DNA of 12,622 nt from Clostridia bacterium (GTDB lineage: Bacteria; Bacillota_A; Clostridia; Oscillospirales; CAG-272), in NCBI GenBank assembly GCA_017411885.1, contig JAFQPF010000065.1, positions 1 through 12,622 of the forward strand, given 5' to 3'. A program made the position numbers and the translations under genes. This document shows, piece after piece, positions 6,085-12,622 of this stretch (the first letter of the stretch is position 1; every line of letters starts with the position of its first letter). A model generated the notes under the pieces. The model had not been told where the DNA came from, searched no databases, and worked only from the letters and a program-made list of their open reading frames with translations.

Positions 6085-6885
6085 ATGTTTTACAGAATAG
6101 AGGATAATGTCCCAAGGTACAGATCAAGTATGCTTGATGAACTCTTACACGGCTTTTCCACAAGGCACGGCGGTGTAAGTGAGTGTGAGCATACAAGAAG
6201 CATGAACGTCGCCTTTAACAGAGGAGACGATGATGCAACGGTCATAAAAAACTTTGAAATCTTTGCGCACGCGATAGGGGCTGACCCGAAGCGCGGCGTT
6301 ATGCTCGGGCAGGTGCATTCGTGTGATATAATGACTGTCACAGAAAAAGAGCACGGGCTTGGGATATATAAAAAAAGCGATATTTCGCTTGACGGCTTTG
6401 TAACAAATACTCCCGGCACGCTTTTGTGTGTCAGAGTAGCCGATTGCGTACCGATACTGTTTGCCGACCGCAAGGCAGGTGTTATCGGTGCAGTTCATTC
6501 GGGCTGGCGCGGAAGCGTCGGTAAAATATCGCAAAACTGTATTGAAAAAATGTGTGAGCTCGGCGCAAGGCGCGAAGATATACGCGCGGCAATTGGTCCG
6601 TGTATATGTAAGGACTGCTACGAGGTGGGCGAGGACTTTGTTTGTGAGTGCGAAAAAAGGCTCGGGCAAAGCTTTTGCGCAGAGTTTATAAGTGAAATGG
6701 ATAAAAAGCCACACGCTGACCTTAAAAGGCTTAATTATTTAGTTTTAAGGGAAGCGGGATTACTTGATGATAATATTGATGTCAGCACGCTCTGCACCTG
6801 CTGTGATCCGGCAGAATTCTTTTCACACAGATATCACAAGAACAAACGCGGAACCATGTGCGCTATGATCGCACTTGAGGCGTAA
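6085..6885 (+). CDS. pgeF: Peptidoglycan editing factor PgeF / laccase-domain protein (YfiH, YlmD family)
   Basis: A 266-residue protein of the Cu-oxidase_4 (DUF152) family. The metal-binding and catalytic residues are visible: QVHS with His78, VADCVPI with Cys121 and AVHSGWRGS with His138, then AAIGPCI (168-174). Family members were first called polyphenol oxidases or purine nucleoside phosphorylases; in E. coli, YfiH/PgeF removes L-Ser misincorporated into peptidoglycan precursors. Which activity applies here is not decided by sequence. There are several extra Cys residues (CICKDCYE, CTCCDP). It starts 10 bases after the truB stop with only a weak GAGA site, so it is probably translated by coupling. 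The gap to the ABC module is 33 bases with no terminator. Confidence 0.93.
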   Translation: MFYRIEDNVPRYRSSMLDELLHGFSTRHGGVSECEHTRSMNVAFNRGDDDATVIKNFEIFAHAIGADPKRGVMLGQVHSCDIMTVTEKEHGLGIYKKSDISLDGFVTNTPGTLLCVRVADCVPILFADRKAGVIGAVHSGWRGSVGKISQNCIEKMCELGARREDIRAAIGPCICKDCYEVGEDFVCECEKRLGQSFCAEFISEMDKKPHADLKRLNYLVLREAGLLDDNIDVSTLCTCCDPAEFFSHRYHKNKRGTMCAMIALEA

Positions 6886-6918
6886 GGATAAAAATAAATT
6901 CCCGAAAGGAAAAAACAA

Positions 6919-7914
6919 ATGATAAGGATTGAAAATCTTGTTAAGCGGTACGGAAGCAAATACGCGCTTGACGGTATTTCGCTGAATATCGACAAGGGCG
7001 AGGTCGTGGGCTTTCTTGGTCCTAACGGAGCCGGAAAATCTACCACGATGAATATAATCACCGGCTATCTTTCTGCAAGCTCGGGCAACGTTTACATAAA
7101 CGGAGTCGATCTTCTTTCCGATCCGATCGGAGTAAAGACGATGATAGGCTACCTTCCCGAACAGCCTCCGCTTTACGTGGATATGACGGTGCGCGAATAC
7201 TTAAACTTCGTGTTCGACTTAAAAAGATGCGAATACAGCCGCAAAAAGCATATAGACGAAATTTGCAGCGTTGTAAAGATAGCCGACGTGCAAAATAGAG
7301 TTATCCGCAATCTTTCAAAGGGCTATAAGCAAAGAGTCGGCATAGCGCAGGCACTTATAGGCAACCCGCCGATAATCATATTCGACGAGCCGACGGTAGG
7401 CCTTGACCCGAAAGAGATTATCGAGATACGAAGTCTTATCAGAAAGCTTGGAGAAAAGCATACGGTAATTTTAAGCTCGCATATTCTCTCCGAGGTGCAG
7501 GTTATCTGCGACCGTATCGTTATCATAGACAGCGGCAGAATAATCGCGGACAAGCCCACAGAGGAGCTTGCGAGAGTTGCCGGCAGAAACAAGAGATTCA
7601 ATGCCAAGATCGCAGGACCTTCGCGTGAGATAATCGCGGCGGTCAAGGAAATAGCCGGCGTCAAGAGCATTGAAGCTACCGGCGAAAACGATAACGGCGC
7701 GTACAGCTTTATCATCGAAGCCGATGCCAATACCGATATCAGACGCGCTCTGTTTGATACGCTTGCTTCCTTAAGCTTCCCGATGCTCGGACTTGAGGAG
7801 ATAAACGCAAGCCTTGAGGATATATTTATTTCGATCGTAGACAGCAAATTTGAGTCCGAAAGCGAAGAGCCCGGCGCACGTGCCGCCTGGGACGACGCAG
7901 ACTCGGATATATAA
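6919..7914 (+). CDS. ABC transporter ATP-binding protein, GldA-like
   Basis: A 331-residue ATPase that would power the neighbouring permease at the inner face of the membrane. Walker A is GPNGAGKST (34-42), Q-loop YLPEQPP with Gln82, signature LSKGYKQR (132-139, LSKGY in place of LSGGQ), Walker B IIIFDEP (152-158), D-loop GLDP (161-164) and H-loop His188. All catalytic positions are present. A roughly 110-residue C-terminal extension (from about 220) resembles the accessory domain of GldA and other ABC-2 exporters and ends in an acidic tail (about 312-331). AAAGGA lies 8 bases before the ATG. The following genes mark it as the ATPase of a GldF/GldG-like system. No promoter is visible in the 33-base gap after pgeF. 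Confidence 0.93.
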   Translation: MIRIENLVKRYGSKYALDGISLNIDKGEVVGFLGPNGAGKSTTMNIITGYLSASSGNVYINGVDLLSDPIGVKTMIGYLPEQPPLYVDMTVREYLNFVFDLKRCEYSRKKHIDEICSVVKIADVQNRVIRNLSKGYKQRVGIAQALIGNPPIIIFDEPTVGLDPKEIIEIRSLIRKLGEKHTVILSSHILSEVQVICDRIVIIDSGRIIADKPTEELARVAGRNKRFNAKIAGPSREIIAAVKEIAGVKSIEATGENDNGAYSFIIEADANTDIRRALFDTLASLSFPMLGLEEINASLEDIFISIVDSKFESESEEPGARAAWDDADSDI

Positions 7915-7930
7915 GAAAGGGGGATAAAAA

Positions 7931-8638
7931 ATGAGTGCAATATTCAAGCGCGAAATGCTTTCATACTTCACAGGCGCGATAGGTTATGTGTTTATAGCCG
8001 TTTTCCTTGCGCTTACAGGCGGAGTTTTCGGTGTCTGCACCCTGTTTATGGGCAAGCAGAGCAGCGTTTCGCTTTTCTTTATCGTAATGCTCTTTATATA
8101 TGGAATAATCGTTCCCCTTTTAACAATGAAAAGCTTCAGCGAGGAGCGCAAGACGCGCACCGAGCAGTTGCTTTTGACCTCGCCCGTTTCGCTTACGGGT
8201 ATGGTTATGGGCAAATTCTTCTCGGCATACGCGATGTTTGCCGGAAGCTTTGCGCTTTCTTGGATAAATTTCTATACGCTTTTCAGATACGGCACGCCTA
8301 ACATTGCCGTGCTTGTAAGCTACTGTATCGGTATACTCTTGATCGGCGCGGCTTACGTGTCGATAGGGCTTTTCATTTCTGCCCTTACCGAAAATCAGCT
8401 TATCGCCGCGATCGCAACGATAGGCACGCTTATAGTTATGCTCGTGATATCATTTGTAAATCAGTACATCGATTTTTATCCCGTGCGCTTTATTTTAAGC
8501 TGGATATCGATATACAGCCGTTTTTCAAACTTCACCTTCGGCATACTTGATATAAGCTCGCTTTTATATTATTTCTCTATCTGCTTTATATTCCTTTTCT
8601 TAACGGTGCGTGTATACGAAAAGCGCCGTTGGTCATAA
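7931..8638 (+). CDS. ABC-2 type permease, GldF-like
   Basis: A 235-residue integral membrane protein with about six hydrophobic segments, the compact ABC-2 layout. The N terminus MSAIFKREMLSYFTGAIGYV and the cytoplasmic loop MKSFSEERKTRTEQLLLTSPVS (about 66-87), with its EER..TEQLLLTSPV signature, are typical of GldF-like permeases. It should form the membrane channel with the ATPase encoded just upstream, probably as a dimer. AAAGGGGG precedes the ATG and the gap from the ATPase gene is 16 bases. Its stop codon is embedded in the ribosome binding site of the next gene. The transported or energised substrate is unknown; in Bacteroidota relatives are tied to gliding, but nothing here indicates gliding. 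Confidence 0.92.
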   Translation: MSAIFKREMLSYFTGAIGYVFIAVFLALTGGVFGVCTLFMGKQSSVSLFFIVMLFIYGIIVPLLTMKSFSEERKTRTEQLLLTSPVSLTGMVMGKFFSAYAMFAGSFALSWINFYTLFRYGTPNIAVLVSYCIGILLIGAAYVSIGLFISALTENQLIAAIATIGTLIVMLVISFVNQYIDFYPVRFILSWISIYSRFSNFTFGILDISSLLYYFSICFIFLFLTVRVYEKRRWS

Positions 8639-8645
8639 GGAGGTG
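8636..8645 (+). promoter_or_regulatory. Ribosome binding site fused to a stop codon, fixing the GldG-like start at 8652
   Basis: TAAGGAGGTG combines the permease stop codon (8636-8638) with a near-perfect anti-16S match. It is well spaced for the ATG at 8652. An in-frame GTG further upstream (8610) lies inside the permease gene and lacks such a site. Confidence 0.85.
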
Positions 8646-8651
8646 CGCGAA

Positions 8652-10127
8652 ATGAACAAGCTTTCAATGTATTTTAAGAGCCGCGCCTTCAAGAGAGGCT
8701 CATTTTCTGCCGCGCTTACGGTCATCGTGATCGCCGCAGTGCTTATACTTAACGTTATCGTTACCGCCCTCGCGCACAAATATTATTGGTATATCGATAT
8801 GACCAAGGACAGCGTTTTCAAGGTGTCCGAGGAGGGTATGGCAATAATCGAGGGGATCGATGACGAAATAAACATCATCTTCTGCGACGCGGCAGATACG
8901 CTTCAGGCTAATCTTTATCAGAAATCGGTATACAATACCGCGCTTGAGCTCAGCGCAAGATTTGATAATATCAAGATAAAGCATCTTGATATTTATAAGA
9001 ATCCTTCGTCTATCGCAAAATATAAGATGACCGCGTCTACCGCTATTACCGCGTCAAGCGTTATTATCGAAAGCGGAAGCGAATTCAGGGTGTATCCGCT
9101 TACAGCCTTCTTCGTGTTCAATGATGAAAGCTATCAGGACGCGTGGGCGTATAACGGCGAATACAAGCTTATTTCTGCGATCTTGCAGGTTACCGCTGAC
9201 GAATTCCCCAAGGCTTATTTCACTATAGGTCACGGCGAAAGGCTCGTTGACCAGGCTTTGTGGAACCTCTTTGCGGAGGCAGGCTATCAGGTAAATACTA
9301 TAAATCTTATGGAAGAGGACCTTGCGGAGGACACGCGCTTTCTTATCATAAACGACCCGATATACGACTTCCAGGGCATAAGCGCCGATACGGCAGGCAA
9401 GAGATCGGAAATTGAAAAGATCGACGATTTCCTTGATGATTTCGGCTGTCTTATGGTCTTTACCGATCCCGATACGGGTGAGCTTCCCGAGCTTTATTCA
9501 TTCCTTCGCGAATGGGGCATAAGCTTTGGCGAGTATGCGGTCAAGGACTACGATCATTCGCTTACCACGGACGGATACTCAATATCCGCGCAGTATGCAG
9601 TAGGTCAGACCACGGGCGCGTCACTCGTAAGCCCGATAACCGAGCTTGCGGCACCCCCAAAGGCTATCGTAAGATACGCAACGCCGATAAACATTGAGTT
9701 TACCGATAACGGCACGCGTAACGTGTCGGCGGTGCTTACCACCTCGCACGATGCGCTTCTTTCGGACGAAAACGATATAAACGTAGGCGCGGGTAAGTAT
9801 AATCTTATGACACTCAGCCGTGAAACGAGATATATCGATAATCAAGCGCAGTATTCATACGTTCTTGCCGCAGGCACGACCAATTTTGCGACCAACGATT
9901 ATATCGGACAGAAGGCGTATGCAAACAGCGATATCCTCTATTCTGCTATGAAGCAGATGGGTAAGGAAAGAGTGCCGGTCAATCTTGATTTCAAGCCGTT
10001 TGACAATACAGAGCTTGATATTACGGCAAGCGAGGCTACAAGCTGGACGATTATTATTATAACAGTGCTTCCGATAATCGCTATACTCTTCTGCATTGTA
10101 ATTCTTATAAGGAGAAAGCACAGATGA
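8652..10127 (+). CDS. GldG-like ABC auxiliary protein (ABC_transp_aux type)
   Basis: A 491-residue protein with an N-terminal membrane span (about 19-40), a long presumed extracytoplasmic domain and a C-terminal span (about 464-485) followed by RRKHR. After the first span, YYWYIDMTKDSVFKVSEEG (44-62) matches the family motif in which a D-[LM]-T-K stretch follows the membrane. AYFTIGHGE (188-196) is the central GldG-type motif. The extracytoplasmic part carries many acidic residues. Members accompany GldA/GldF-type transporters and are thought to form part of the complex outside the membrane; their role is not established in Firmicutes. The start is set by the TAAGGAGGTG site. The stop overlaps the next start as ATGA, indicating coupling. 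Confidence 0.88.
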   Translation: MNKLSMYFKSRAFKRGSFSAALTVIVIAAVLILNVIVTALAHKYYWYIDMTKDSVFKVSEEGMAIIEGIDDEINIIFCDAADTLQANLYQKSVYNTALELSARFDNIKIKHLDIYKNPSSIAKYKMTASTAITASSVIIESGSEFRVYPLTAFFVFNDESYQDAWAYNGEYKLISAILQVTADEFPKAYFTIGHGERLVDQALWNLFAEAGYQVNTINLMEEDLAEDTRFLIINDPIYDFQGISADTAGKRSEIEKIDDFLDDFGCLMVFTDPDTGELPELYSFLREWGISFGEYAVKDYDHSLTTDGYSISAQYAVGQTTGASLVSPITELAAPPKAIVRYATPINIEFTDNGTRNVSAVLTTSHDALLSDENDINVGAGKYNLMTLSRETRYIDNQAQYSYVLAAGTTNFATNDYIGQKAYANSDILYSAMKQMGKERVPVNLDFKPFDNTELDITASEATSWTIIIITVLPIIAILFCIVILIRRKHR

Positions 10128-11701
10128 GTGAATTTGAAAATAAAAACGAAAACGAGGGCGGCATATTTGATGAGCCAAAGGAAAGGCTTACGGCAAAGAA
10201 AAAGCACCGCGATGATTTTAAGCGTCAGCTTAAAATCACTCTCACGGTGCTGCTTATAGCCGTTGCCTTGGCGCTTGCGTATTTTCTTGTGATAAAGCCT
10301 ATAGCAGAGCATGTCGAGGAAGCGCCCGAGGAAGAAGTAGAGCTTCTTGAGGGTGAGGTGCTCGGACCTCAGAACCGTATACTCATTATGGAGTATCTGA
10401 AAAAGGACGACATCGCATCTGTTGAGGTGTCAAATGCTCACGGCAAATGGGGATTTGTGTACGATGAAACTGACGATGAATTTTACGTAAAGGACAACAA
10501 ATCCGCGACCTATGACAGACAAAAGCTTGCACAGTTGCTTTCAGCCGCAGGATATACGCTTGCAATAGAGCGAATAGTGAACCATACCGATAACTTCGGC
10601 GAATACGGACTTTCCGAGCTTGACGATCCGGCTTATTATATTATTACAGACAGAAAGGGCAATTCGCATAAGCTTTATATCGGTAATATAATCCCCTCAA
10701 ACGCAGGCTACTACGTAAGATACGACGGCAGAAGTGCTGTGTACGTGCTTGACCATACCATTGCCGAAACGCTTCTTATGCCGCTTGAAAATATGATAAT
10801 GCCGACTCTTGCATTTCCCGTAAATGCAGGAACGTATCATACAATAACAAACTTCGCGCTTAAGCGTGACGGAGAGCTGGTTATCGCGCTTGAATACATC
10901 GAAAACGCGGAAAAGAAGCCGGACGGCTCGCTTGCGGTGCACAGATTCCTTTATCCCGAACAGTACGTGCCTAACGATATAAACTATCTTGATGTCTTTG
11001 CGCTGTTCCAGGATTATTCGGGATTATCTACTCTCGTTTATAAGCCAACGCTTGAGGATCTGACCGAATACGGTCTTGACAAGCCCAAGTACGACCTCTA
11101 TTTCGAGTATATGGGCATCCCGACCAACATCATATTCAGCGAAAAGAATAAAGCCGGAAACTATTATGCCTACTCACCGATATTCGACCTTATAACCGAG
11201 GTTGAGGGGGCAAAGGCTGATTGGCTTGATTGGGGACTAATAGACTGGATCGAGCGTCCGCTTTTCCAGATGAATATTTCGGCTGTTGATTCGATAGAGC
11301 TTGTAAGCGGTGAGACCAAGTACAAATTCACACTTGAAAGCGATGAAAACGGACTTAAAGCGGTACGCGAGGAATACCGCGGCAGGGATGTTGAAAATAT
11401 CGACAACTTCAAGAAATTCTATCAGACCATACTTATGACAAGCCTACAGGATTACGTAAATCAGACAGAAGAAGAGCTTGCCTCCCTTGTAGAAGGCGGA
11501 GAATATCTTAGTATGAATATAACGCTTACAGATGGCAGCGTTAAGGAGTATAAGTTCTATCCGTATGAAACGAGAAGAAGCTATTATACTGTAAACGGAA
11601 AGGGAGATTTTTATATCTTGCGCGACCGTATGGTGAAGATTTTGGACGATGCACAAAAGGTAATGACCGGCGAGCAGATATACCCCGACGCGAATAATTA
11701 A
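10124..11701 (+). CDS. Membrane-anchored DUF4340 domain protein
   Basis: A 525-residue protein with a charged cytoplasmic N terminus (1-36), one membrane span (about 37-58) and a large extracytoplasmic part with an acidic linker (HVEEAPEEEVELLEGE, 63-78). The DUF4340 pattern is clear at 96-218: EYGLSELDDP (160-169), HKLYIG (182-187), GYYVRYDG (195-202), AVYVL (205-209). A second unit (about 240-368) repeats EYGLDKP (315-321), and a third (about 387-512) ends ..YYTVNGKGDFYIL. DUF4340 proteins commonly follow GldG-like genes; their function is unknown. The start ATG overlaps the upstream TGA (ATGA), with AAGGAGA at 10109-10115. It is the last gene of the module, before the bidirectional terminator. 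Confidence 0.87.
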   Translation: MSEFENKNENEGGIFDEPKERLTAKKKHRDDFKRQLKITLTVLLIAVALALAYFLVIKPIAEHVEEAPEEEVELLEGEVLGPQNRILIMEYLKKDDIASVEVSNAHGKWGFVYDETDDEFYVKDNKSATYDRQKLAQLLSAAGYTLAIERIVNHTDNFGEYGLSELDDPAYYIITDRKGNSHKLYIGNIIPSNAGYYVRYDGRSAVYVLDHTIAETLLMPLENMIMPTLAFPVNAGTYHTITNFALKRDGELVIALEYIENAEKKPDGSLAVHRFLYPEQYVPNDINYLDVFALFQDYSGLSTLVYKPTLEDLTEYGLDKPKYDLYFEYMGIPTNIIFSEKNKAGNYYAYSPIFDLITEVEGAKADWLDWGLIDWIERPLFQMNISAVDSIELVSGETKYKFTLESDENGLKAVREEYRGRDVENIDNFKKFYQTILMTSLQDYVNQTEEELASLVEGGEYLSMNITLTDGSVKEYKFYPYETRRSYYTVNGKGDFYILRDRMVKILDDAQKVMTGEQIYPDANN

Positions 11702-11704
11702 AAT

Positions 11705-11732
11705 AAAAAGCACACCCATGGGTGTGCTTTTT
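11705..11732. terminator. Bidirectional terminator between convergent genes
   Basis: A perfect 28-base palindrome: AAAAAGCACACCC (11705-11717) then its reverse complement, centred on CCCATGGG. The GC core is flanked by five A and five T, so either transcript ends in a hairpin plus U-run. It lies between the DUF4340 gene stop (11701) and the minus-strand gene stop (11752) and can serve both. Confidence 0.95.
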
Positions 11733-11751
11733 ATGATTTCTGTCAGTTTAT

Positions 11752-12489
11752 TTACAAAAGCGGTCTGATAATTTTACAGAAATCTCTGTAATCATCTATT
11801 TTAATATAGGGGAAATCAGATTTATAGACCGATTCATCATTTCCGCCCAAACCGTAGTCATCGCCTATATAAACAACATTTTCGTGCTTTAAATTATTTT
11901 CTTGACAATATGTATCAAGCGCATAATATTTGTTATATGGCATTGGAGCCATATCGAATGAGGATGAACCGCCTACAAAAACAGTATATTCTGAAAAAGT
12001 GGAGACAACATCATCATAAATTTTTCTTCTTTTTGCTCTGTCAGGGTCAAATGCAAGCTTGTCCTCTGATTTTGCTTTTGTGCCTAAAAGAGGGAATGTT
12101 ACGCACCCGGAAGGATGAAATTCAACATTGTCACCGGTATAATCTGTGTAACCGAATTTCTCTCTTAAGGCTGTAACTCTTTTTTCAATGGAATCCTTAT
12201 TGGTTTTGAAATTCAAATCACGTATTATATCAATGCTTTTTGTTTGCGCATTGTATGTACCGTATTGTAATCCGTAGTTTCCGATTATATCAATAGGGAA
12301 CTGTTCCAACTGATTAAAAATTCTCATAACCTGTCCTGCGCCAACCATTAAGAGCTTATATTTGCGAGATAATTGCTCCAAAGCTTCTTTGTGCGCTTGG
12401 TCTAATGGTTGTTTGTGTTGGGTAAGTGTTCCATCCAAGTCCATAGCAACAACCTTTGTTTCATAGTTATTAGTCAAGTAGTCTGCCAA
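11752..12489 (-). CDS. HAD-superfamily phosphatase, eukaryotic-type phosphomannomutase-like
   Basis: A 245-residue HAD-IIB protein. Motif I is MDLDGTLT (16-23), with Asp17 as presumed nucleophile and Asp19 as acid/base. FVGGSSSFDMAP (171-182) followed by NKYYAL with Lys187 resembles the cap-to-core return of PMM1/PMM2-type phosphomannomutases, and YIGDDYGLGGND (207-218) carries the metal-binding motif IV with the PMM-like GGND. By eye, the motif II position (VGAGQ, 49-53) has Gly where PMM has Ser, and the Arg-rich substrate loop is not obviously kept, so the substrate is uncertain; sugar phosphate is the best guess. The start is TTG at 12489, set by AGGAGG 8 bases upstream. The gene is visibly more AT-rich than its neighbours and is transcribed against them, which hints at acquisition. 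Confidence 0.8.
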   Translation of the reverse strand: MADYLTNNYETKVVAMDLDGTLTQHKQPLDQAHKEALEQLSRKYKLLMVGAGQVMRIFNQLEQFPIDIIGNYGLQYGTYNAQTKSIDIIRDLNFKTNKDSIEKRVTALREKFGYTDYTGDNVEFHPSGCVTFPLLGTKAKSEDKLAFDPDRAKRRKIYDDVVSTFSEYTVFVGGSSSFDMAPMPYNKYYALDTYCQENNLKHENVVYIGDDYGLGGNDESVYKSDFPYIKIDDYRDFCKIIRPLL

Positions 12490-12497
12490 AAATAACG

Positions 12498-12503
12498 CCT
12501 CCT
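12498..12503 (-). promoter_or_regulatory. Ribosome binding site supporting a TTG start
   Basis: On the minus strand AGGAGG stands exactly 8 bases before the TTG at 12489. The first ATG in frame (Met16) lies inside the conserved motif I region with no comparable site, so TTG is the likely start. Confidence 0.8.
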
Positions 12504-12540
12504 AAACACATTGTTCTTCTGCAAGCAGTACGTTTTAGAA

Positions 12541-12567
12541 AAGATTAGTTCATAGTGAACTTATCTT
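12541..12567 (-). repeat. Near-perfect 12-bp inverted repeat upstream of the phosphomannomutase-like gene
   Basis: AAGATTAGTTCA (12541-12552) and TGAACTTATCTT (12556-12567) pair at 11 of 12 positions around a 3-base spacer. It lies about 50-80 bases upstream of the TTG start. Read on the minus strand it is followed by TTTTC, so it could be an operator, a weak terminator of a gene beyond the window, or a leader hairpin. Confidence 0.45.
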
Positions 12568-12622
12568 CGGATTTGTGTAAAGTTAATACATAAAAAATCA
12601 TCTAAAAGTTTTATACCGGTAT
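12568..12622. other. AT-rich upstream region with no gene seen
   Basis: No reading frame of interest is seen here. The promoter of the minus-strand gene should lie here or in the adjoining dyad, but I see only weak candidates: a TTTACA on the minus strand without a good -10 at 17 bases, and a TATGTATTAA extended -10-like stretch. The window ends in a 10-base palindrome, ATACCGGTAT (12613-12622). Confidence 0.4.

Noticed and set aside
6886..6918. Promoter or terminator between pgeF and the ABC ATPase gene
   Set aside because: Only 33 bases, purine-rich, with no hairpin and no -35/-10 pair.
7323..7940. Minus-strand open frame of 205 codons
   Set aside because: Antisense to the ABC ATPase gene, with Ser/Leu/Ile-rich composition and no motif.
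8610..8651. GTG at 8610 as start of the GldG-like protein
   Set aside because: It lies inside the permease gene. The ATG at 8652 has a near-perfect ribosome binding site.
11910..12176. Plus-strand open frame of 88 codons inside the phosphomannomutase-like gene
   Set aside because: Antisense to a gene with clear HAD motifs, and no family features of its own.

Overview
This window reads as chromosomal DNA from a Gram-positive bacterium of the class Clostridia, probably a gut-type Oscillospirales/Ruminococcaceae-like lineage (placement tentative). The reasons are the Firmicutes-type order ylxM-ffh-rpsP-khpA, strong Shine-Dalgarno sites, sigma-A promoters with a TGTG extended -10, a DUF4886 protein, and a sortase-like C-terminal membrane anchor. 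Most of the window is housekeeping translation and secretion machinery with moderate base composition. The last gene, on the minus strand, is clearly more AT-rich.

Layout. (1) Bases 3-386 are the 3' end of an Ala/Lys/Glu-rich surface protein with a C-terminal membrane anchor, closed by a strong terminator. (2) 509-1249 is a single SGNH-like (DUF4886) gene with its own promoter. (3) 1335-3612 is an SRP/ribosome operon: ylxM, ffh, rpsP, khpA, ended by a 17-bp terminator stem. (4) 3766-6885 is a ribosome-maturation and tRNA-modification operon: rbfA, nrnA-like DHH phosphoesterase, truB, pgeF. (5) 6919-11701 is a four-gene ABC module: ATPase, ABC-2/GldF-like permease, GldG-like auxiliary protein and a membrane-anchored DUF4340 protein. 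No promoter is visible between pgeF and the ATPase, so regions 4 and 5 may share a transcript. (6) A bidirectional terminator separates this from a convergent minus-strand gene (12489-11752) encoding a eukaryotic-type phosphomannomutase-like HAD protein.

How the genes fit together. YlxM and Ffh belong to the co-translational membrane-targeting pathway. RpsP, KhpA, RbfA and TruB act on ribosomes, RNA chaperoning and tRNA, NrnA clears nano-RNAs, and PgeF is a cell-wall editing enzyme. The Gld-like module has tight translational coupling and looks like one envelope complex whose substrate is unknown.

The least explained parts are the Gld-like/DUF4340 module, with three apparent DUF4340-like repeats in its last protein; perfect dyads over the transcription starts of the ylxM and rbfA operons; and the phosphomannomutase-like gene. 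I found no RNA genes, CRISPR arrays, insertion sequences or prophage genes. No gene-free stretch exceeds about 155 bases.
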